Below, piece by piece: positions 14,684 to 19,202 of a stretch of DNA of 19,202 nt. The translations under genes and the position numbers were made by a program. The notes below the pieces were generated by a model. It was not told the DNA's origin and did not search any database. It was given only the letters and a program-made list of their open reading frames with translations. This DNA is from SIG480 sp045595605 (lineage in GTDB: Bacteria > Bacillota > Clostridia > Oscillospirales > JAAYXM01), in NCBI GenBank assembly GCA_045595605.1, contig JAZOAS010000052.1, positions 1 through 19,202 of the forward strand, given 5' to 3'. Positions within the stretch are counted from its first letter, which is position 1. Each line of letters starts with the position of its first letter.

Positions 14684-16510
14684 TTATTGCTGTTTGCCTT
14701 TTAAAAGCTTCATTCTTGCGCTGTGGTCGAGAAGTCTTTTCCTCATGCGAAGCGATTTTGGAGTGACCTCAAGAAGCTCGTCATCAGCGAGAAATTCAAG
14801 CATCTGTTCAAGACTTAAGTTTCTCGGCGGAATGAGTCGGAGCGCATCGTCGCTTCCCGAGGCGCGCATATTTGTGAGCTGTTTTTTCTTGCAGACATTG
14901 ACGACGATATCGTCAGCCTTTGACGAAACGCCGACAATCATTCCCGCATAGACCGCGTCACCCGGGGAGACGAACATAGCTCCACGGTCCTGAACATTGA
15001 AGATACCGTAGCCAACGGCCTCGCCCGTTTCGTATGCGATGAGAGAGCCTGTCGCACGGCGGGGAATGTCGCCCTTTGAGGGAGCGTAGCCGTGGAAGAT
15101 TGAGTTTAAGATACCCTCGCCCTTTGTGTCGGTAAGGAATTCGTTTCTGTAACCGAAGAGACCGCGGGCAGGAATTATGAATTCAATTCTCATACGGCTT
15201 CCGACCTGTGCCATTTTTGTCATCTCACCTTTGCGAGAACCGAGCTTTTCGATAACCGCGCCGACAGATTCCTCGGGAACATCGATGACAAGCTCTTCCA
15301 TAGGCTCGCAGACAACACCGTCAATCTCGCGGAGGAGAACGCGCGGAGTGCTTACCTGGAACTCATAGCCCTCACGGCGCATATTTTCAATGAGGATGGA
15401 GAGGTGCATCTCACCTCTGCCCGATACGATAAACGAATCTGAAGAGTCGCTTGCCTGAGTGACTTTGAGCGAAACATCCTTAAGAAGCTCGCGCTCGAGG
15501 CGGTCCTTGATGTTTCTTGTTGTGACAAACTTACCCTCACGACCTGCAAAGGGAGAGTCGTTGACAGAGAAGGTCATTTCAACCGTCGGTTCAGAAATTT
15601 TTACAAACGGAAGCGGTTCGGGGTTTTCGACGGCGCATATCGTATCGCCGATTGTTATTTCGGAAATACCCGAAAGGCAGATGATGTTTCCTGCGCTTGC
15701 CTCGGTAACGGGAACTCGCTCAAGTCCCTCAAACTGATACATCGCTGTGATGCGCGCCTTTTTCGGCTCGCGGAGACCGTGGTAATCGCAGACGATTACA
15801 TCCTGATTCTGACGGATAACGCCGGACTCGATTCTGCCGATAGCGATACGGCCGACATAGTCATTATAGTCAATTGAGGAAACAAGCATTCTCATCGGCT
15901 CATCCTTTTCGGCTTTTGGTGCCGGGATGTAGTCAATAATCTTATCGAGAAGCGGACGGAGGTCAGACCCTTCCTCGAGCGGGTCTTCGCTTGCAGTGCC
16001 CGCGCGGGCAGAGCAGAAGAGGAAAGGCGAGTCGAGCTGGTCGTCGCTTGCCTCGAGGTCCATAAAGAGCTCTAAAACCTCGTCTTCAATTTCGTCAAGT
16101 CTTGCATCCGGACGGTCAATTTTGTTGATAGCGATTATAACGCGGTGACCGAGAGAAAGCGCCTTCTGAAGAACAAAACGGGTCTGAGGCATCGGACCCT
16201 CAGCTGCGTCAACGAGGAGGATAACGCCGTCAACCATCTTGAGAACGCGCTCAACCTCGCCGCCGAAGTCGGCGTGTCCCGGAGTGTCGATGACATTGAT
16301 TTTTATGTCGCGGTAGCGGATAGAGGTGTTCTTTGCAAGGATTGTTATACCGCGCTCGCGCTCGATGTCGTTTGAGTCCATAACGCGCTCTGCAACAACC
16401 TGATTCTCGCGGAAAGTACCGCTTTGTTTTAACATTTCGTCAACAAGCGTTGTTTTGCCGTGGTCAACATGGGCGATGATAGCAATGTTTCTTATGTTAG
16501 GATTAGTCAA
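14684..16510 (-). CDS. typA: Ribosome-associated translational GTPase TypA/BipA
   Basis: The start is the TTG at 16510 with AAAGGGG (plus 16519-16525) 8 bases upstream, giving 608 residues, the normal TypA length. An in-frame ATG at 16558 would add a hydrophobic stretch encoded by the T-rich tail of the secG terminator and is rejected. The GTPase motifs are AHVDHGKT (13-20), the RERGITI switch I region, DTPGH (75-79) and NKID (129-132). EF-G-like domains III and V and the TypA-specific C-terminal domain follow, including RGLFGYRNEFLTDTKGEG. TypA binds 70S ribosomes and assists 50S assembly, mainly under cold or other stress. secG lies upstream with a terminator between them. No clear separate promoter was found in the 84-base gap. 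Confidence 0.97.
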   Translation of the reverse strand: MTNPNIRNIAIIAHVDHGKTTLVDEMLKQSGTFRENQVVAERVMDSNDIERERGITILAKNTSIRYRDIKINVIDTPGHADFGGEVERVLKMVDGVILLVDAAEGPMPQTRFVLQKALSLGHRVIIAINKIDRPDARLDEIEDEVLELFMDLEASDDQLDSPFLFCSARAGTASEDPLEEGSDLRPLLDKIIDYIPAPKAEKDEPMRMLVSSIDYNDYVGRIAIGRIESGVIRQNQDVIVCDYHGLREPKKARITAMYQFEGLERVPVTEASAGNIICLSGISEITIGDTICAVENPEPLPFVKISEPTVEMTFSVNDSPFAGREGKFVTTRNIKDRLERELLKDVSLKVTQASDSSDSFIVSGRGEMHLSILIENMRREGYEFQVSTPRVLLREIDGVVCEPMEELVIDVPEESVGAVIEKLGSRKGEMTKMAQVGSRMRIEFIIPARGLFGYRNEFLTDTKGEGILNSIFHGYAPSKGDIPRRATGSLIAYETGEAVGYGIFNVQDRGAMFVSPGDAVYAGMIVGVSSKADDIVVNVCKKKQLTNMRASGSDDALRLIPPRNLSLEQMLEFLADDELLEVTPKSLRMRKRLLDHSARMKLLKGKQQ

Positions 16511-16549
16511 AGTAAAGGCCCCTTTAGAAAATAGAATAAATAAAAACAT

Positions 16550-16577
16550 AGTGCGCAAAGCTCAAGCTCTGCGCACT
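16550..16577 (-). terminator. Rho-independent terminator between secG and typA
   Basis: AGTGCGCA (16550-16557) and TGCGCACT (16570-16577) pair perfectly. The 12-base loop contains two AGCTC copies. On the minus strand the stem is followed by the T-rich ATGTTTTTATTTATTC. It sits about 40 bases before the typA start, so it also limits or attenuates typA transcription from the secG promoter. Confidence 0.8.
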
Positions 16578-16594
16578 CAATTTTTGAACTGTGC

Positions 16595-16831
16595 TTATGC
16601 GATGAAGCCGAAGTTGAGAACGAGAGTAACAATAATGAATACTGTTGCAACAACTGCTGTAAGCTTCACGAGAAGAGAGTCAAAGTTCTTTGACTTGTTC
16701 TTGGAGAAGAAAGTCTCCGCAGCACCGGAAATAGTACCTGAAAGTCCCGCGCGGCGGCTCTGCTGAAGAAGAACAACAACTACAAGAGCAACAGCAAGAA
16801 CGAGCTGAGCAATAGCAAGTGCAAGTCTCAA
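16595..16831 (-). CDS. secG: Preprotein translocase subunit SecG
   Basis: This 78-residue protein starts at the TTG at 16831, which has GGAGG (plus 16840-16844) 8 bases upstream. The GTG at 16840 overlaps that ribosome binding site and is rejected. Two membrane helices (about 2-24 and 55-76) flank the SecG hallmark LLQQSRRAGLSGTISGAAETFF. SecG is the small accessory subunit of the SecYEG channel and assists SecA-driven export across the cytoplasmic membrane. It has its own sigma-A promoter and is followed by a terminator and typA. Confidence 0.95.
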   Translation of the reverse strand: MRLALAIAQLVLAVALVVVVLLQQSRRAGLSGTISGAAETFFSKNKSKNFDSLLVKLTAVVATVFIIVTLVLNFGFIA

Positions 16832-16853
16832 AATAAACACCTCCGAAAAATAC

Positions 16854-16869
16854 GCCGTGACATCACGGC
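16854..16869. repeat. Inverted repeat in the secG leader
   Basis: GCCGTGA and TCACGGC separated by CA. As RNA this forms a six-pair stem with a four-base loop between the promoter and the secG ribosome binding site. It could be an operator or a leader hairpin; no known regulator consensus was recognised. Confidence 0.6.
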
Positions 16870-16894
16870 ACTATTATCATAATAAGTACAGTAT

Positions 16895-16923
16895 ATTTTA
16901 CCACGGGTTGTAAGTTTTTTCAA
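16895..16923 (-). promoter_or_regulatory. Sigma-A promoter of secG
   Basis: On the minus strand TTGAAA (16923-16918), a 17-base spacer and TAAAAT (16900-16895). The leader contains a 16-base inverted repeat (16854-16869). Confidence 0.82.
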
Positions 16924-16967
16924 CTGTTTTTTAAAAAAACTTATGATTTATACTTCAAAAGGGAAAA

Positions 16968-17285
16968 TTAGTCGAGTCTGAAAACCTCGCGAAGCTTCGG
17001 CTGCGCGCCTGTCTCAGGGTCGGGCTCCATAATCATGACATCCTTCATATATTCGTTCCATCTTGCAACGACTTCGCTCTCTGCCTGAACTTTAGAAGAA
17101 TACTCTCCGCCCTTTTCGCATTCGTAGTATCCGAAAAGCTCGTTGCCCGTATTCCAGATAGAATAGTTGCAGATGCCTGCTTCCTTGAGAACCTCTTTCA
17201 TCTCAGGCCAGATTTCGTCATGGCGGCGGATGTACTCATCAACACAGCCCTCTCTTATAAATGCTTTCCATGCATATCTTTCCAT
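16968..17285 (-). CDS. rhaM: L-rhamnose mutarotase
   Basis: This 105-residue protein has the full length and key residues of RhaM/YiiL. Y18, H22, Y41 and W76 fall at the same numbers as the active-site residues known for the Escherichia coli enzyme. They sit in the motifs DEYIRRHDEIWPEM, NYSIWNTGNELFGYYE and ARWNEYM. It interconverts the alpha and beta anomers of L-rhamnose in the cytoplasm, feeding rhamnose isomerase. No other rhamnose gene is in the window. The ATG is preceded by AAAGGAAGTG. It has its own extended -10 promoter and is divergent from the PfkB-family kinase gene. Confidence 0.93.
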   Translation of the reverse strand: MERYAWKAFIREGCVDEYIRRHDEIWPEMKEVLKEAGICNYSIWNTGNELFGYYECEKGGEYSSKVQAESEVVARWNEYMKDVMIMEPDPETGAQPKLREVFRLD

Positions 17286-17310
17286 TATATTACACTTCCT
17301 TTCAAGGGAG

Positions 17311-17339
17311 ATTATAGCACAAACGCGAAAGCCTGTCCA
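17311..17339 (-). promoter_or_regulatory. Sigma-A promoter of rhaM (extended -10)
   Basis: On the minus strand TGGACA (17339-17334), a 17-base spacer and a perfect TATAAT (17316-17311) with TGC directly before it. Its -35 lies 9 bases from the -35 of the divergent kinase promoter. Confidence 0.8.
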
Positions 17340-17348
17340 GCCGAAACC

Positions 17349-17377
17349 TTGAAAAAGCGGGGTGGCTGTGTTAGAAT
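17349..17377 (+). promoter_or_regulatory. Sigma-A promoter of the PfkB-family kinase (extended -10)
   Basis: TTGAAA (17349-17354), 17 bases, TAGAAT (17372-17377) preceded by TGT. Transcription would begin near 17384, after the in-frame ATG at 17376, so the start at 17403 is favoured. Confidence 0.75.
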
Positions 17378-17402
17378 GAAATCAACAAAAGGGGTGCTTG
17401 AA

Positions 17403-18290
17403 ATGATATACACAATCACATTAAACCCGTCAATCGATTATCTCATGTATCCGAAAAGTTTTTCGGACGGTAAAATCAACAGAAGTGAAAAGGAAATTGC
17501 AAATTTCGGGGGGAAGGGACTGAATGTCTCGTCAGTGCTTTCTTCTCTCGGCGTTGAGAACCGCGCGCTCGGTTTCGCGGGCGGTTTTTCGGGGCGTGAG
17601 ATTATCCGCCTCGCTCATCGCGCGGGGATAGAGTGCGACTTCTGTGAAATTGCTGAGGACTCAAGAATAAATGTAAAAATCATATCCGACAGCGAGACGG
17701 CAATCAACGGAAGCGGTCCGCTTGTGCGCCTCGAGGAAGAAAAAAAGCTTCTTTTAAAGCTTTCAGCGCTTAGCAGTGAGGACACGGTCATCGTTTCTGG
17801 CAAAAGTGCTATGAGCGAAAGCGGAAATCTTCTTCGTGGTATAATTGATACCGTATCGCATACCCGCCTAATTGCGGATATGGAGGGGGACGACCTTCTC
17901 TATGCAACTGAGAAGGGCGCGTTTCTCATAAAGCCGAACAGGGAAGAGCTTCTTGCACTTTTTGGGGAAGAGGACACTTCGGATGAAACCGTTGTAAGAT
18001 GCGCGGGAAAGCTTAAAGAGCTTGGCGCAGAAAATGTCCTCGTGTCGCTCGGGGGAGACGGCGCAATACTTCTTTCGGATGACGGTAAGGTTTACCGTAT
18101 GCGCGCACCGCAAATTGAAGTGAAAAGTACGGTTGGCGCGGGGGATTCGTGCCTTGCGGGCTTTGTTGCGGGGTATGAAAAAGGTCCTGAGTTTGCGCTA
18201 TCCCTTGCTATGGCGGCAGGTGCGGCAACAACAGCAAGCGAAGGAATTGCCTCTGCCGAAGAAATTATCGGTGTTTTATCGGAAATGTAA
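17403..18290 (+). CDS. fruK: 1-phosphofructokinase family sugar-phosphate kinase (PfkB superfamily)
   Basis: This 295-residue protein has the ordered motifs of 1-phosphofructokinase/tagatose-6-phosphate kinases: ITLNPSIDY at the start, GGKGLNV (36-42), KPNREEL (177-183), and the catalytic VGAGDS with D248 as the base. It phosphorylates a sugar phosphate with ATP, most likely fructose 1-phosphate to fructose 1,6-bisphosphate. Tagatose 6-phosphate cannot be excluded because no fructose PTS or tagatose gene is in view. The ATG at 17403 follows GGGGTG (17391-17396); earlier in-frame starts lie upstream of or inside the promoter. It is divergent from rhaM. No clear terminator follows before the next gene on the same strand, 53 bases on. 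Confidence 0.88.
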   Translation: MIYTITLNPSIDYLMYPKSFSDGKINRSEKEIANFGGKGLNVSSVLSSLGVENRALGFAGGFSGREIIRLAHRAGIECDFCEIAEDSRINVKIISDSETAINGSGPLVRLEEEKKLLLKLSALSSEDTVIVSGKSAMSESGNLLRGIIDTVSHTRLIADMEGDDLLYATEKGAFLIKPNREELLALFGEEDTSDETVVRCAGKLKELGAENVLVSLGGDGAILLSDDGKVYRMRAPQIEVKSTVGAGDSCLAGFVAGYEKGPEFALSLAMAAGAATTASEGIASAEEIIGVLSEM

Positions 18291-18307
18291 AACTTTTTTA
18301 CTGGAAA

Positions 18308-18326
18308 ATCTATCTAAAAGGTAGAT
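18308..18326 (+). other. Small hairpin before the last gene
   Basis: ATCTATC and GGTAGAT pair over seven bases (one G-T pair) around a TAAAA loop, directly before the ribosome binding site AAGGAG (18329-18334). It has no T-run, so it is not a standard terminator; it could affect RNA stability or translation. Confidence 0.4.
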
Positions 18327-18343
18327 GAAAGGAGTGTCAGACT

Positions 18344-19202
18344 ATGAAAAGAATTATATCGGTTTTATTGTGCGCGGTGCTTCTGGTATCGCTCGTCCCA
18401 TCGGTTTTTGCGACAGATAGCGAGCTGACTTCGCTTGTGAAGTTTGCAAAAGGTGTCCTTTCCATTCCAGAAAAATATACAGAGTTTGAAAACTCCAAGG
18501 GCGAATATTACGGTGAGACCGTATATTCTCTTATGTGGAGCGTTCCTGAGGGAAAGGAAAGAATTTACTGCGAAATCCTCTCCTCGGGCGAGATAATTTC
18601 TTATGAGGCATCAATGGCAGGAAGTGATTCCGACTTCATCTCTGCGGCGTTTGACCGCGAGAAATATCTCGAGCTTGCAGAAAGCTTCATGAAGAAGGTC
18701 AACCCCAAATATTCAAAAGAGCTCAACTTCGACGGAGAGGTCTCAATAAACGGCTCTTCCCATATCGTGAGAGTCGCGTTTTCAAGAGAGCTTTCGGGGG
18801 TTCCCGTATATGGTAACGAGGTAAGCCTTTCTCTTGATAAAGCAAGCGGCGAGATTATAAGGATGTATGTCAATTTTGATATGTCCGACAAGGTTGAGTC
18901 TCCCGACGGCATAATCTCCGAAGAAGTTGCAGCGGAAAAGCTTTATGAGCTTTTCTCCCCGACACTTCAGTATAAGAAGCTCTACGGCGAGAAAAAGGCG
19001 ATTATTGTTTACGAGCCGAAGTCCCGCGGGGATATGATATCTGCCCGCGACGGCGAGAAGTTCTCCGTTACATACCTTGATGTGGATGAGCCGTTTGCAA
19101 AGGACGAGGCGACCTCGGATATGCTCGCAGGCGGAAGCAACTCATCCCTCAACCGTGCTGAAATCACGGCGATTGAAGAGCTTGGAAAGCTTCTTTCAAA
19201 AG
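18344..19202 (+). CDS. Secreted YcdB/PepSY-like protein, N-terminal part (partial)
   Basis: The frame is open from the ATG at 18344 to the window edge (286 codons). AAGGAG lies 9 bases before the start. A Sec signal peptide is clear: MKR, a hydrophobic core, and a probable cleavage site VFA/TD after residue 23. The mature part is charged, with alternating strands. The RIYCEILSSGEIISYE, KYLELAESFMKKVNPKY and SGVPVYGNEVSLSLDKASGEIIRMYVNFD segments resemble the YcdB/PepSY-type domains found in cell-surface proteins of Clostridia, which often carry S-layer-homology repeats at the C-terminus. That end is not visible here. The function is unknown; an envelope location is inferred from the signal peptide. 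It may share transcripts with the upstream kinase gene because no terminator is seen between them. Confidence 0.8.
   Translation, partial: MKRIISVLLCAVLLVSLVPSVFATDSELTSLVKFAKGVLSIPEKYTEFENSKGEYYGETVYSLMWSVPEGKERIYCEILSSGEIISYEASMAGSDSDFISAAFDREKYLELAESFMKKVNPKYSKELNFDGEVSINGSSHIVRVAFSRELSGVPVYGNEVSLSLDKASGEIIRMYVNFDMSDKVESPDGIISEEVAAEKLYELFSPTLQYKKLYGEKKAIIVYEPKSRGDMISARDGEKFSVTYLDVDEPFAKDEATSDMLAGGSNSSLNRAEITAIEELGKLLSK

Noticed and set aside
16511..16558. ATG start for typA at 16558
   Set aside because: The extra residues are encoded by the secG terminator tail and are absent from known TypA proteins; the TTG at 16510 has a good ribosome binding site and gives the normal length.
17220..17402. 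Upstream extension of the PfkB-family kinase
   Set aside because: It runs through the rhaM gene and both promoters; the protein family starts at MIYTITLNPS.
1..19202. CRISPR arrays, tRNA or rRNA genes, insertion sequences, phage genes
   Set aside because: No spaced direct repeats, cloverleaf or rRNA sequence, transposase, integrase or attachment-site pattern was found on either strand by reading.

Overview
The window looks like a chromosomal segment of an anaerobic, endospore-forming member of the Clostridia (Bacillota), plausibly a gut Oscillospirales or Christensenellales-type organism. The grounds are the oxygen-sensitive class III ribonucleotide reductase, a complete spore-germinant-receptor operon, a SpoVB homologue, strong Gram-positive Shine-Dalgarno sequences (AGGAGG type), frequent GTG and TTG starts, and TTGAAA/TATAAT-type promoters. 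Genus-level assignment is inference. No rRNA, tRNA, CRISPR array, insertion sequence or phage gene was seen. Gene density is high and no gene-free stretch exceeds 300 bases.

Layout. (1) 1-3705, plus strand: the 3' end of nrdG, a perfect NrdR-box palindrome and a sigma-A promoter, then nrdD with a fused C-terminal CPNC redoxin domain, trxB and a terminator. This appears to be a deoxynucleotide-synthesis unit that carries its own reducing chain. (2) 3720-5164: a MATE efflux protein with its own near-consensus promoter and a bidirectional terminator. (3) 5167-6005, minus: a PHP-family phosphoesterase. (4) 6034-10790, plus: a sporulation block, with a GerA-type germinant receptor operon (A, C, a tiny two-helix protein, B) followed by a cysteine-rich protein of unknown function that has a sigma-K-like promoter and a UUCG terminator. 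(5) 16923-10760, minus: secG, typA, pgeF, an orphan extracellular solute-binding lipoprotein and spoVB, all one way, with short gaps or overlaps and hairpins between them. (6) 16968-18290: rhaM and a PfkB-family sugar-phosphate kinase, transcribed apart from abutting promoters. (7) 18344-end, plus: the N-terminal part of a secreted YcdB/PepSY-like protein cut by the window edge.

How the genes work together. TrxB can reduce a disulfide in a thioredoxin-fold partner. Here the obvious partner is the C-terminal domain of NrdD itself, which could in turn reduce the NrdD active-site cysteines. The germination cluster, the cysteine-rich gene and spoVB form a spore-related neighbourhood, and promoter-like sequences of sporulation sigma-factor type precede each of the three units. 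The most unusual regulatory arrangement is the spoVB leader: a 13-bp hairpin hides its ribosome binding site in read-through RNA, while a candidate sporulation promoter inside the hairpin would make RNA lacking the 5' arm.
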